NCBI GenBank assembly: GCA_034770075.1
Contig: JAVJAP010000212.1
Location: 62,001 to 126,000, forward strand
Direction: 5' to 3'
Length of the DNA stretch: 64,000 nucleotides
Origin: Aralia elata
Taxonomy: Eukaryota > Streptophyta > Magnoliopsida > Apiales > Araliaceae
The notes beneath the pieces are model-generated. The model was not told where the DNA came from. It saw nothing but the letters and a program-made list of their open reading frames with translations, and did not search any database. The position numbers and the translations under genes were made by a program. Shown in pieces: positions 23,346 through 34,748 of this stretch. Numbering within the stretch: position 1 is the first letter of the stretch; each line of letters begins with the position of its first letter.

Positions 23346-23505
23346 GTTGCCCTGCACCCAGCTACTTTATCTTCTTCTAACCTACAGCCAGCCTCAACCT
23401 ACAAAAGCAATGCAAAAACAAATAAAAAGATACTAAAAACACTTAAAGACTGTAAAGAATTAAGCTAAATACGTTTCAAACTCGTAGGTTAAAACCTACT
23501 CATCA

Positions 23506-24040
23506 ATTGGGTTTACAATATAAGCAACATGGTGTCGGCAATCAGCTCTCTACCTCTCGACCGATTGGTTACAAGCCACACGTGTCAAGTTCTGATTGGT
23601 TGAGGCTCAAGTGCCTCTCAAAATTAGTCCGAATATACATAAAAATATATTCAAATACTCCCACTTTTGTAACTAATTTGGTAAATAACTCTACCAAATA
23701 TATAGATGAGTACTCCCATAAATATTGGGATGGGTAAAAATAATTATTATGAGATTTGTTCAAATATTCGGAATACCCATATTATACATTTCGGATATAA
23801 ATTAAATCACTAACGAGCTCAGATAAATATTCCAGCGCTTAGAAAAATTATCACTTCGCTCGCACGTATTAATGAAATTTATTAAAATCGAAAAGACACA
23901 AAAATATTATGGCATGAATAGTGCCTCGGGAAACGTGCCCCGTGAATAGTGATTTAGCGACGATACGCAAAATCAATTATTCACTTAAACAAAACTATAA
24001 CACGTAAAATTTCGTACATTCACATAATCCAGGTTGTCAC
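23506..24040 (-). mobile_element. gypsy LTR, 5' portion (continues at 4354-7045)
   Basis: On the minus strand it starts TGTGACAACCTGGATT at 24040 and runs into the Athila-like insertion at 23506-23510 (ATTGG). It contains paired GTGCCTCGGG and GTGCCCCGTG-like motifs, each next to GAATAGTG (23925-23955). A candidate target duplication CAACC follows at 24041, but its partner is lost. Confidence 0.65.
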
Positions 24041-24404
24041 ACAACCTTTAAACATGCAACATAAATATAATATTAATAAAATATAATATATTCATTAATA
24101 TTCAAAAACTCGAATTACAAGGCAAATCCAGAATTCTCGGTGGTTACATGTCTTGACATATCATATATATTAATTTGATATTACAAATAATTTTTCATTC
24201 AACAATTTATATCACATTGTCATACAAAGCGTATAAACCACATATATATAACTTATAAAAATAACATATAAGAGTTAGAATACTAGCTTCGTATATCTTT
24301 TATAGTAAATATAACGTCTAAACGCTCGTCGTAAATCCTACACGATTATCGGTGTACATAACTAGTTAAACATTTAACGAATGACTCTATTTAGTTTTTA
24401 TTTC

Positions 24405-24865
24405 GGGTATTATAACCGCTTATAAATAAAACTCCTTCTACTATACATGAAATAATTTCAGTATTATAACCGCTTATAAAATGAATATTCATTAACTATA
24501 TTTAAAATAAATTGAGCATTATAACTATTTGTAAAATGAATATTCGTTTATTATGTTTGAAATAAATCGGGCATTATAACTGCTTATAAAATGAATATTC
24601 GGCTATTATATTTGAGATAATTTCAGCATTATAACTGCTTATAAAATGAATATTCTTACTAACTACTTGAAGAAAATCGAACATAGTAACTGCTTATAAA
24701 AGTATATTTTCTACTTTATAAGAGAAATAAATCGGACATTATAACTGCTTGTAAATACGACTTTTGTATTATATACATAAAATAATTTGGGCATTATAAC
24801 TGCTTGTAAAAGTATATTTTTACTAATATATACATAAAAATGAAAATTATAACCACTAAAGTATG
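24405..24865. repeat. TTATAA-loop-TTATAA tandem palindromes (inverted copy)
   Basis: About nine units of 51-57 bases, each with CATTATAACTGCTTATAA or a close variant, followed by AAAATGAATATTC in many. TTATAA flanks a GCAG/CTGC loop, so each unit can fold. The same array on + is at 42695-43165 and 51025-51490. Confidence 0.85.
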
Positions 24866-25084
24866 CCTCTTGTAGTTACTAACTTTACTTCCAATCACGT
24901 AGCACTTCGATGCTTCAAAAGTAATTTTTTTATCTCACAATATCTCTCAAAATATAAATATAGAGTGTTTTTGCTTTTGAATTGCTCTTGAAATGATAGG
25001 AAATAATGAATTGGGAGCTCCCTATTTATAGAATTTCCTAAGTTAGGGTAATATGGTCTTTAAGCCACAAAATATCTTCCACCA

Positions 25085-25175
25085 GGTGACATCATCATGA
25101 CATCATCGTGATGACATCATCTTTGTGTTTCTTTTAGGATGATGTCATGCTTACATCATGCTTGCATCATCTCTT
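25085..25175. repeat. TGACATCATC repeats upstream of a TATA box
   Basis: Six or more overlapping copies of TGACATCATC or its complement, some as GATG-A-CATC palindromes, lie 55-145 bases upstream of the minus-strand TATA at 25023-25030. TGACATCA resembles plant bZIP/TGA-factor sites, so they may be promoter elements. The related LTRs at 41608 and 49997 have a different repeat here. Confidence 0.7.
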
Positions 25176-26241
25176 CTCTGATTGGTCGATTCAAGTTCAC
25201 ATAGATTGAGTTACTACTTAATTAGTCTAAGTAGGTTTTCTTTCCCTAGTTTGGTTACACTAACTTGGTATTATCTAGCTCAGCTCTAATTGGTTTAAAC
25301 CATTTCACATGGATAGTCATACTTGATCGCGATTGGTCGAAAGCAATTTACTTGGATTGCCAGTTACATACTAGTTTGATTTCAACTAATTAGTATAATA
25401 CTTAAGTATTTATACACATTTCTTTCGCTTGTGAAAATATATCGGTTGTCCGTAAAAACTCTATTTAGAAATCTGAAATTTTAAAATTCGGAAGACAGTT
25501 CCCGAATGAATAGTGATTTTCGTCTTTTTCGTAGGAAAAATATTATTGGTTCATTGTTATCTAAACTACGAATAATTACTATGTCATGAAATATAACAAG
25601 TCGAAACGACGAAAGGAACTGTCAAAAAGACGAAAAATATTTTCTCGGGAATCGTGTTTTTCGTCTTTTCTGCGGAAAAAACTTTTATTGGATAATACGT
25701 GTTTTCACATCGTATTACCGGTAAATCTTGAAACATAATGTTATTATGACGTACACATTTCTCTAGGGAGCTTAGGTTTTTTCCTAACGCTTAGGGTTTA
25801 GGTTTTAACCTTTTTCTCAATTTAGGTTTTAGCCTTAAATTAACTTCTTAATTTTAATAAATGTTAAGGTTAACTACTTAAACCAAAACACAAAATCCTA
25901 CACATAGCAAAAATCATATAACACATTTGAAGCTCAATTCAAGCTTATTTATTCATATAACACATAGCTTAGGTTATAGTTCTAACGTCTAATTGTATAC
26001 GATCGTATCTACGAATCGTTTTTAGTCTTTCAGATAGCTCAACGCATACTTGAGCAATCGGTCTTAGGTTTTAAATTGACAACCTTTATTAGATCTTGTC
26101 ATATCACATTTGAAATATTTGGGATATTACACTTGCGCCTGTATTTTGCAGTTTCTCAAGACTAAACTTCGTCTTGTTATATGTGCAGATTGGTCCTAGA
26201 ACACGACTTTGAGCTCGAAAGGTCAGAACGCCGCCTCTCAA

Positions 26242-27266
26242 AATGTCGGAGAATCCTACACCCGATCCAGTCCCTATTTCTCGAGAAGAATTTGAAAGCT
26301 TTAACAAACAAATAGCCGAAATGGCTAGCCTGTTGAAAGGAACGGTGCAAGATGACTCAAGACCTCAAATCAGTTACTCAAACTGAATCCTCTGCACAAG
26401 GAGGAAATCAAATCCTTTTCAAGGTCGGTGACACGCAGATTCCCGTCCCTATATTCCAATTCGGTAGTAAGAGAGTTACTTTGGGGAAAGAGCTGACGAA
26501 AGAAATAATTGATGTCCAAGATGACAAAGAAACCGGGAAAATCAAAAAGAAAATGAGGCAAATGGAAGAAGCCATATGATCAATGAAAGGAGTATGGACT
26601 TATGGCAGCGTCAACTACTTAAACTTATGTATATTTTCAAGGGCTAGATATCCAGATAAATTCCAAGTACCTGAGTTTGAGAAATACAATGGGTTAGGAG
26701 ACCTTTACACCCATCTAAAGGTTTACATAAGAAAACTCGGATCTTACGCCGAGTATGAAAGTCTAAGAATGTAGCTTTTCCAAAAGAGCTTGACCGAAGA
26801 GGCTAGGACATAGTATGCTAGATTGGACAATACCAAGATCCATAATTGGGAGGAGTTAGCCTATGCCTTCTTGACTCAATACAGCTTTCAGTCCCAGATG
26901 GCTCCAGATCGATATCAAATGATCAAAGTAAAGAAGCAATCCAATGAGTCATTCCATGATTATGCCCAAAGATGGAGAAGGATGGCTACTCAAGTGAACC
27001 CACCCACAGACGAGAATGAAATGGTGATGACCTTCATCGATATTCAAGAAGCACCATATTATGAAAGGGTGTTAGCCGACATAGGCAAACCATTTTCCGA
27101 GATGATAAAGAATGGGGAAATGGCGAAAATAGGCTTGAAAGCAGGCAAGATCAAGGTTCTTGCAGCATTGGAGGCAGTGGCCGAACAACTTCAATCTGGT
27201 AATTATGGTAGTGCCCTCAAGAGAAACCACAAAAAGAAGGAAGAAGATGTATCCCTTGTGTTGTAA
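26242..27266 (+). pseudogene. gag: Tat-lineage gag, broken
   Basis: The frame opens at 26242 (MSENPTPDPVP) and shifts near 26350. It then carries the Tat gag core: FQVPEFEKYNGLGD, YAEYESLRM, MAPDRYQM, NESFHDYAQRWRRMA and MIKNGEMAKIGLKAGK. Stops at 26577, 26772 and 26811 and the frameshift exclude a full protein. Its family role is particle assembly. Confidence 0.8.
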
Positions 27267-28929
27267 GGATAAGCCAGAAGAAATAACAATAATCCACCCA
27301 CACGAATGCAAAGAAAGAATCCACAGCTACAGCAACCAACAATCTATCAGAATCAAGGTAGGCAACAGACCTTCGAGAATAGACGCAATCGAGAGTTTAC
27401 TCCTCTCGGTGACTCCCTTGAGAACATACCAGCTCTATTATTGGCTCAAAAGAAAATCACTAAATTCGCTCCACCGGCTGATCCAAAGACAAGAGATATG
27501 ATCCCAGCAAGAGATGTGCTTATCATTCTGGGTCCCTCGGACACAACACACAAGAGTGCTAGTCCTTAAAACATAAAATTCAAAGTATGATAGAAAGTGG
27601 GGACACTGTATTGAAATAACCTGAGCAGCGCAACGTCCATGATAACCCCCTGCCACAACATAGTGCAGACGGGGTAAATATGATTGGCATAGGGAACATT
27701 AGAAAGGATTCAAATTATAAATACAAGAAAAAATTGGAAGAGTATCTTTAGAGGTTCGGGACAGGTGTATTGGAATGGGGAAATCCAGAAAGACGTCATC
27801 CGGTGGAATATGAGTTGGGGATGATTAAGCGTCAGCTTAACTAATTGGCGAAATTGATTGTATATCAGGACCAAATCACCCGTCAACTAATCAATCAGAT
27901 ATCAAGAATAAGGGGCATGGATGAGACTAGGTCAACCATAATTCCACCCCGAACAATCTCATTAACCAAGAAAGATCAAGCCAGACTAAAGAAGCATGAA
28001 AGATGGGCCGATAAGATAGCCAGGGAATCGTAACTTTCAAGTAAAGAAACGTTAAATCATAAATTGGCTATGAACTGAAAATTTACTCCGTTGAATCAAT
28101 CAAAAGAGGAAGTACTCCACCTCCTCATAAGTAGGGGAAAGATCACAGAATTGTTACCGCCACCAAACCCACGAGCAAAGAGATATGACCCCGTGAAGAT
28201 TTGCCTCTATCATTCGAATTCTCCTAGGCATACTACAGAAGAATGTTGGGCATTATAACACAAGATTCAAAATTTCATCGAAAGTGGAGAATTAAAAATG
28301 ACAAGTAATATTGAGATCATCAATGTTAGGGAAAACACAATAAAAATGAAGAGTTTGATATACCCACTAGAAACGGAGAATTTAGACGAGGTGGTAGCAG
28401 TGATCACCAGCCGTGAGAAGGAACAAACTGGACCTCTTGTGATCCAAGGAGTGGCAAACAAAAAGATCCCTGTAGAAATAATTGCATCTGAGCTCGTTGT
28501 ACTGAAAGCTAAATCCCAGTATCCTATTGTAAGCTTGAAGGTAGTCCCATGGAATCATGGGACCGGATTAGAAGAAACCTCGGAATACGCGTCTTACCAA
28601 AAAATAATCCTCTGTTCCTACCAAAACGAGTAACTGAATCAGTGAAAAAGATAACTTAGAAAGTGTCGGCAGAAAAGTTGAGGGAGTTCCTCGAAAAGAT
28701 GGGGCATAACGAAGCCAAGGTCGTGAGAAAGCCTGAAGAAGCACCAACTCAAATCTTCATCCTTGATTTGGTGATGGCCTCCAAAGACCACCGAAGAATA
28801 TTGATCAAAGTTTTGAAGGAAGCTCATCTCCCTAAGACCGTGGATACAGAGAAATTCAGCCACTTGATTGGCCATATCTTGGATAGTAACATGATCTCCT
28901 TTACAGACGACGATATACCCGCTGAAGAA

Positions 28930-29394
28930 ACTGGGCACCGTAAACCCCTACATATTGCGGTCATTTCTTAAGGATATGTATTGGGTAATATCCTATTTGA
29001 CTGAGGTTTAGCTCTCAATATCTGCCCTTACGACACCCTAGAAAGAATGAATATTAATCCTAGTCGAATCAAAAGCAGCCACATCGTGGTCAAGGCCTTT
29101 AACAGATCAAGGAGAGACACGATGGGAGAGATAGAACTACCTATAAAAATAGGCCCTTATACTTTTGATGTCTCCTTTCAAGTCTTGAATATCACCATTG
29201 GCTACAATCTGCTGCTAAGAAGACTATGGATTCATATGGCAGGGGCAGTCCCATCCACTCTCCATCAGCAGCTTAAGTATATCGTTGACGAAAATCTGGT
29301 AACCATCTCTACAAAGCCAGAGTACCCTTCTCATATCAAGGGGGACATTCTTATGATCAGTCTGGATAGGGTCGTCGAACCGGCCAGTTTTTAA
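28930..29394 (+). pseudogene. pol: Tat-lineage aspartic protease, broken
   Basis: The residues around 29000-29050 (LALNICPYDTLERM) and then AFNRSRRDTMGEIELP, YTFDVSFQVL, IGYNLLLRRLWIH and GAVPSTLHQQLKYIV match the protease block of Tat/Ogre pol. The active-site segment reads D-stop-G at about 29001-29009, so the catalytic triad is lost. LLLRRLWIH stands where LLGRPWIH is usual. Confidence 0.8.
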
Positions 29395-29989
29395 GCTTTC
29401 AAAGTAAACACTGCTCAGCACCGTTCTTTAGGATCTCCAACGTTGAAGCCAAGAATGTTTCTCGAAGTGATGTCAGTACCTAAGGAGATGATCACGAGAC
29501 AATTTTAACCCGATCAAGGATTGGGAAGAAATGGTCAGGGAATAAAAGATCCAATTCAGATACCCATGCAATTGGAAAAGCAAGACTAGGCTATTATGGT
29601 GGTTCAAGGCAGAAGAACCCTCACAAAAGAGTTCCGCCCCAACTTGCAGTTATCCTTTTGCCAAGACCTGACAACGTAGATTCCAAGATTCCAATGAGGA
29701 AGATTTCTCCATATCTATCAGATATTTTAATGCCCGAGGTTGGCATCCCAACCCATAACTCAAAAGGGGATGAAGATTTGTTGATCTCGTTCGAGAAAGA
29801 AAAAGCCGAGAAGGAAAAATTCTTGTAGGAAATACGACAATAATTTGAGCAGCAATTTCATGTCTCTCGGGATCAGAAAAAGGTTCCCAAAAAAGAAGAG
29901 GAAGATATAAAGGAAGCCAATCATCCAACTAGTCTAAACATTATGCCTTTCATCAATTGGGCCAAGTGAACATCCTTGAGGAGTATACC

Positions 29990-31643
29990 TGTAATACCCT
30001 GAATATTTATGAGGTTTATAAATACGATTGTATATGGTTAGAGGTTAATTTAGTGCCCTAAAACTAGGTATCGAGAAGTTTAAAACCTTAAGCCCTAATG
30101 AGATTCGAATTTTGTAACATGTGTGCTTAATAAAGATCGAAATGACAATTCAAACTAGGTGTTTTATGATTTTATAGTGTAAACGATGATTTAGGTCAGA
30201 TAATATTTTTTTGAGAAAAACGTCAAGCTTAAAAATAAAAACGTCTAGCTTAGAATATTTTCACCGACAAGCTTCTCGGTATATTTACGAAAAGCTACTT
30301 TGTCGTGCTTAAACTGATATAGTGTTTTGTCGTGCTTACGGTGACAAGCTGCTTTGTTATGCTTAGAAGATATTTTCAATTGCAAGCTGCATTGTCGTGT
30401 TTGGAAGATATTTTGAGGGAATATGCCACGAATATGCCAAGAATATTCTAAGAATATGCTTTAGATATTTTATTAAGATATTTTAACGCCTAAAAGACTA
30501 TTTTACCCCCACTTTGCAAGGCCTATAAATAACAACCTCCATCCTTCATTATTTGCATTAGTTTTCAAGCTATTTAAAAGCAAAAGTACTCTATATTTAT
30601 AATCTTTAGAGAGAGTTCTTATGAGTTAAAGTGTTGAAACCTTGCAAAGAAATAGATAAAGCTTGCAACTTCAAGAGGATTTACGACGAACGTTTAGACC
30701 GTTATATTTATCTTTAAGAGATATACGAGGCAAGTATTCTAACTCTTATATGTTATTTTTATAAGTTATATATATGGTTTATACGCTTTGTGTGACAACG
30801 TGATATAAACTGTTGAATGAATAGTTATTTGTAATATCAAATTATATATGTAATATGTCAAGGCATGTTAAAGTTTATATGAAAGCATAAACTATTTATG
30901 TGTTATTAGTTAGACTTGCTGAGCCGTAGTGCTCATTCTTGTGAATAAAACTTTGTTTGTAGTTAGGAAAATTGATAAGAAGATCATGAACGTAAAGAAG
31001 AAGCGTAGACTAGGTTTCATGTTTTATTTACTTGTATTTGTATGAAGTTATAATGACTGTTGTAATACAAACAAGCAAAGTATGTAACCGAATATTATGA
31101 AATGATATTATTATTATCATCAAATGTTGTTATGTCTTTACTTTGATATAACTTAAAATTGTTAAAGGTCTATTAATCTGAATGAGGGTATTGGTAATAT
31201 GGACTGATCATGTTATGTCGATACTCTGAACTTCAGATAAATAGTAAAACATTAATACAATGTTGATAAAGAACTATACACCTGAGTGAAGGTATTGAAT
31301 AATATTGGGAGTTCTGTAAGCACTGAGGTTACACTTAATGAGCGTCGGTAAGGTGCCACCTTTACCAAAATGCACCCCTCGGCTCCAAGAAAAATCTTAT
31401 CAATAATACTATGAATTTCAGATAGATAGGGAACATCGACATAAAGAGATATCTCTATAACGATATGTATTCAAGTGAGGGTATCCAAACATAGTAATTG
31501 TTCGGATGAGTACTACTATCTATTATGGGATACTGTGAACCTTGGATAGATAAAGTTATATATTATGAAATAATTATAGTTAATTAATTTAGCGTGAGCA
31601 CCAAATCTACTATAGGCAGTGTAGAGAATTCGGGGGCGTCACA
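29990..31643 (+). mobile_element. 5' LTR of the non-coding gypsy element
   Basis: 1654 bp, starts TGTAATACCCTG, ends TTCGGGGGCGTCACA. It shares CGAGAAGTTTAAAACCTTA, GTGCTTAATAAAGA and GTCGTGCTTA with the LTRs at 41608 and 49997 but lacks their TTATAA array, which explains its shorter length. AAGCTGC-TTGTCGTGCTT repeats at 30225-30420 precede TATAAATA at 30524-30531. Confidence 0.85.
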
Positions 31644-31646
31644 TTG

Positions 31647-31658
31647 TGGTATTAGAGC
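31647..31658 (+). other. primer-binding site, initiator Met type
   Basis: TGGTATTAGAGC begins three bases after the LTR end; one C-to-T difference from TGGTATCAGAGC. Spacing is the same as in the other gypsy elements here. Confidence 0.8.
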
Positions 31659-33513
31659 AATAGGTTATAGTTTCTAGATAACGAGTACCTTGGAGTATAA
31701 TCTGATGGGTTAAGATTAAATGGACTTGTGAAGAGTCCGTAAATAAGTAAAAGAGATGCAGAAATTGTAATAAATCTTAATACATAAAAATATTATGTGA
31801 AAGAAATATATTGATTAAAGAGTAACGTTGAAATAAATCAAGTGTTATCTGATTAAAGTTATGTGTTTGGAATTATGTTTAAATTATATTATTTTACATA
31901 AAAACTAGAGAGAGTAAATGAGTAAACTCATATAGAAATGTAAGTAATATGGATTAAAGAAATTCATAAGATAGTTAAGAAATAAGTAAGGATTTCAATT
32001 GAAAGCTTATGTTGTTAGTTGAGTTGAGCGACTCTCTTGAATGGGCAGGAGTTTAATATGTGTAGGTGAACCGATCTAACTATATTGTTGGTACAAATGA
32101 TTCATGGTCAGTGTTTTCAAAGCGGGTTACATATTGCATGAGATCTTTTGGGGATAGTGTGGATGAGACGAGGAACTGATTCATTAGTTCTTGGGTGGAG
32201 GAAACACTCAGCTGATTATCATGATAATAGATTAAAATCTTGTGTCAAACTATTCCTTGTATATATTCTGAGAAGGTGATTCTTTTCTCATATGTATATT
32301 GATTAGTTATTAGTTGTTATATCCAACTATAGTTTTAAAGATATTTGTATGTTAGTTACTGATCAAACGAACCCTTGTATGGGCAGGGGCTATGATATGT
32401 CAGTCGAACCGATATATGAGATGCGTCTACGAAATGTCATAAACAGTGTGATATTGAAAAAGATCAATGTGCAGCGAGACAGTTTCAATCCTGTGTTGAT
32501 AAGAAGGGCAACTGATATATTTGTTTGTACTTGGTTTTACAACCAATCAGTTTACTATATTACTATATATTTGCAAAACTTGTGTTGTGGTTAGAGAAAA
32601 ATGAAAATAATAGAGGATTAAGGGTATTCCAAAATCTTTTAGCTATGCTAGATATTCATGCATATATTCGCACTTGGGTGCGTTTGAAAAAGAATTGTTC
32701 AAACGATTGGACTGGAAAATTTTTGAACCTATGTCTATGCTAATTTTCAAGCTAAAATGATAAAATGATTTGAAAAAGATAAAATGATTTTTATCATCAA
32801 CACACGGTAGCCTGAGGTGTGAAGATTAACATATTGTTATCTATGTGGACATGATAAAGTCATAAAATTTACTATGTTATTCATAGGTCTATGCTAATTG
32901 TTTTGGCTAGACAGATTTAATATGAAAAATAAAAACGAATTTTTCATCAACACATTATTTAACCTAGTGTGGTATGATAAATGACAAGTCATCAACGTAC
33001 TCTTGCAAGGTGCGGTATACAGTCATAAAATTGATTTTCAAAAATTTTGAATGGTTTAAAAATGAGTCAACGTCAATTGTTTTGGCTAGACAACCCTTTT
33101 AATAAAGAAAATTTAGAACGGACATATGATTCCGGTAGACGCAACATACCGCGTCTTTAAAACTATTATGTTATACGTCACATTTGGTACGATAGACTGA
33201 TCACCTAACGTACTGACTATTGTGTTTTTCAATCCTAGTGATTGTTAAACTTGTGGGTCATATAGTACCCATAGAATATGAAACACTTCAAGATCTTGAT
33301 TGACCCCTCGGTATAAATTAGAAGAATTCTCAGTAAGAGAAGAATAAAACTAGAAGTCGAGTATGATTGAAGGTTTAAAACCTAATGTAAGGAAAGGTTT
33401 AGATTGAACATTTTTACCTAATTTAAGTATTAGGAATTTGATATAAGAAATGATGAATTAAGAAAATTCATATTGAAGACTAAGTTAGAGATAATTTCGA
33501 GGACAAAATTCTT
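31659..33513 (+). other. interior without coding capacity, degenerate repeats
   Basis: 1.85 kb of AT-rich sequence. Between 32737 and 33110 phrases recur at about 170-180 base spacing: TTTTTCATCAACACA-like, GTCATAAAATT and AATTGTTTTGGCTAGACA (32896 and 33076). Earlier, GGGCAGGRG-TATGATATGT-like stretches occur at about 32045 and 32380. No RNA or protein function can be assigned. Confidence 0.6.
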
Positions 33514-33600
33514 ATAAGGAGGAGAGAATGTAATATCGTAAATATTTATAGAACATATAAATATGATATTGAATGACTAAAGTTATTTGTAAACTTAATT
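33514..33600 (+). other. polypurine tract and 3' LTR stub
   Basis: ATTTCGAGGACAAAATTC then TAAGGAGGAGAGAA leads into TGTAATATCGTAAATATTTA at 33529, matching the start of the 5' LTR. The identical layout precedes the chromovirus 3' LTR at 49997. LTR similarity fades by about 33590, where gypsy gag sequence on the other strand starts. Confidence 0.75.
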
Positions 33601-33968
33601 ACTCCTTCACCCGCTCTCTGCTGATTGGCTTCCCACCAGTAATTCGCTTCACCCTTCATCATATAAGTAGCGAATATTGTCTTCTGATCTTCCCCCACTC
33701 GACCAATAGTAATCACCTCTTCCATCTCCTTGATCCAGGTCTGTTCTTCGATGGGATCGGTAGTTCCCCTAAACTTGGGCGGTCCTACGCTCTTAAAGTC
33801 TTTAAAGTTCGTTACTGGCGCAACTTGGGGGTTGGGGTGTACTAGTTCATTGTTCCTTCCCCGCAGGGCTTCTCCTAGTAAGTCTACTAGTCGTTGAATG
33901 GGGTCCGCCTGGTTCCCCTCGTCATTGACCGACTCATCCAACTCGGTGATTCTATGTCTGGGCGGCAT
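33601..33968 (-). pseudogene. gag: gag N-terminal part of a minus-strand gypsy
   Basis: Opens MPPRHRITELDES at 33968 and carries the chromovirus-type gag block: KDFKSVGPPKFRG, EQTWIKEMEEV and GEANYWWEANQ. It parallels 45463-45750 of the chromovirus (FKPVGLPEFRG). The protein is cut after about 122 residues at the junction with the plus-strand element. The ATG is preceded by TTTGTGATGCAG, a splice-acceptor-like sequence. Confidence 0.8.
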
Positions 33969-34335
33969 TTCTGCATCACAAAGTTTCACTCTCATCATAT
34001 ACGTATAAATCTTAGGTATTTCTCAAATGCAAAAATTTAATAACACAGTGATAAAATAAAAACATTTATATTCATATGCCAAGTTGTTACATCACGTTTA
34101 ACTTCTAGCATACTGCTATAAATGTCACCTCTATCCCTTAATATTACAAAAGGTGGGGAAGACATCAACATACTACCCCTTAACATCAAAAGGGTTTCAC
34201 ATAACGATGCACACATAGACATACTACTACTACTAGACTACTAATTGCTAGGTCTCATCCCAACATTCCGCGCTCCACTACGCTGATGTACTCTTTCTGC
34301 GTGATATGCGCCACCAAATCTCGGCTCACAATGTA

Positions 34336-34748
34336 TCAGGTATGCCCCTGCTCCGCCGGGTAGTGGTACATACCGTCCACTAACCTCTTCATAGTTGTGC
34401 GAAAAACATAGCCCATCTTATTCGTCTTCCTTTTCTTGCATCTCACCTTAACCTCTAGGTCGTTAGCTCTGTCATTAGCTTCCTCCCACTTCTCTTGGAA
34501 GTGGATCCTATCCATCACCTCCATCTCTAACAGTGTGCGAAGGGTTTCCTTCTCTATCTTCTCAAACAACTCCCTCTGCTCGGACTCCTTTAGCTTTCCC
34601 ACCAATTCTACGTTTCTAGCTACCGAACGGTGAAAAATGGCTCCAATCTGAAAATCGGCTTCCTTGCAATATGCAAGCTCCCTCTCCATCTCCTGCATCC
34701 TAAGGTTTCTCTGTTGATCTTCCTCCCTTAGCTTCTGAAGCTCTGCCT
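34336..34748 (-). pseudogene. extra upstream ORF of a minus-strand gypsy, C-terminal part
   Basis: 136 codons after the copia insertion point: a Glu/Lys/Arg-rich, probably coiled-coil segment (REEDQQRNLRMQEMEREL, KIEKETLRTLLEME) with a basic patch (CKKRKTNK) and the end YHYPAEQGHT. The N-terminal part is at 55079-55376; across the TGCCT duplication both halves are in one frame with no stop, about 236 residues in all. It lies between PBS and gag. I do not recognise the family. Confidence 0.65.

Larger units (their letters stand above)
7046..23505 (-). mobile_element. Athila-like gypsy retrotransposon with two nested solo LTRs
   Basis: A complete minus-strand element bordered by 5-bp duplications ATTGG at 7041-7045 and 23506-23510. 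In transcription order: 5' LTR 22221-23505, PBS 22196-22214, gag-pol 22125-16720, spacer, env-position ORF 12729-11539, spacer, polypurine tract, 3' LTR 10344-7046. The PBS type, the long AT-rich spacers and the ORF after integrase place it in the Athila group. It holds a Tat-type solo LTR (7987-10010) and a gypsy solo LTR (12942-15826). Without these it would be about 11.5 kb. gag-pol has seven stops, so it cannot be autonomous. Confidence 0.9.
22221..23505 (-). mobile_element. 5' LTR of the Athila-like element
   Basis: 1285 bp, uninterrupted. On the minus strand it starts TGATGAGTAGG and ends ATCGGATAACA. Predicted TATA on the minus strand at 23140-23147. Four GC palindromes at 23250-23345 lie 100-200 bases upstream of it. 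Near-identity with the interrupted 3' LTR implies a fairly recent insertion. Confidence 0.92.
24041..26133 (-). mobile_element. gypsy LTR related to the chromovirus LTRs, truncated
   Basis: On the minus strand it starts TGTAATATCCCAAAT at 26133. It shares with the LTRs at 41608 and 49997 the block GTAGGATTTACGACGAACG (near 24340) and the TTATAA-GCAG-TTATAA array. The 3' end is lost where the next gypsy LTR begins at 24040. TATAAATA (minus) at 25023-25030. Internal region absent; a Tat-lineage remnant lies directly to its right. Confidence 0.75.
26134..29989 (+). mobile_element. Tat/Ogre-lineage gypsy remnant (gag to protease)
   Basis: Heavily decayed plus-strand gag and protease of Tat type, with no LTR, PBS or RT. 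It is cut on the left by the minus-strand LTR at 26133 and on the right by the gypsy insertion at 29990. Frameshifts and many stops make it the oldest coding remnant here. The stretch 27270-28290 keeps only scraps of a Gln/Lys-rich gag-protease linker. Confidence 0.8.
29990..33600 (+). mobile_element. non-coding gypsy element (LARD-like), 3' LTR truncated
   Basis: 5' LTR 29990-31643, PBS 31647-31658, 1.9 kb interior, polypurine tract 33514-33528, and a 60-70 base stub of 3' LTR from 33529. The interior has no ORF resembling gag or pol. The LTR is a relative of the chromovirus LTRs at 41608/49997, whose proteins could have mobilised it. The right end meets the gag of a minus-strand gypsy near 33590-33600. 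Confidence 0.8.

Noticed and set aside
24405..24865. Evenly spaced repeats resembling a CRISPR array
   Set aside because: Plant LTR context, repeats degenerate, linkers similar to each other, same array in three LTRs and no cas genes.
32349..32743. 81- and 72-codon ORFs in the non-coding element
   Set aside because: AT-rich, no gag or pol motif, overlapping frames; chance ORFs.
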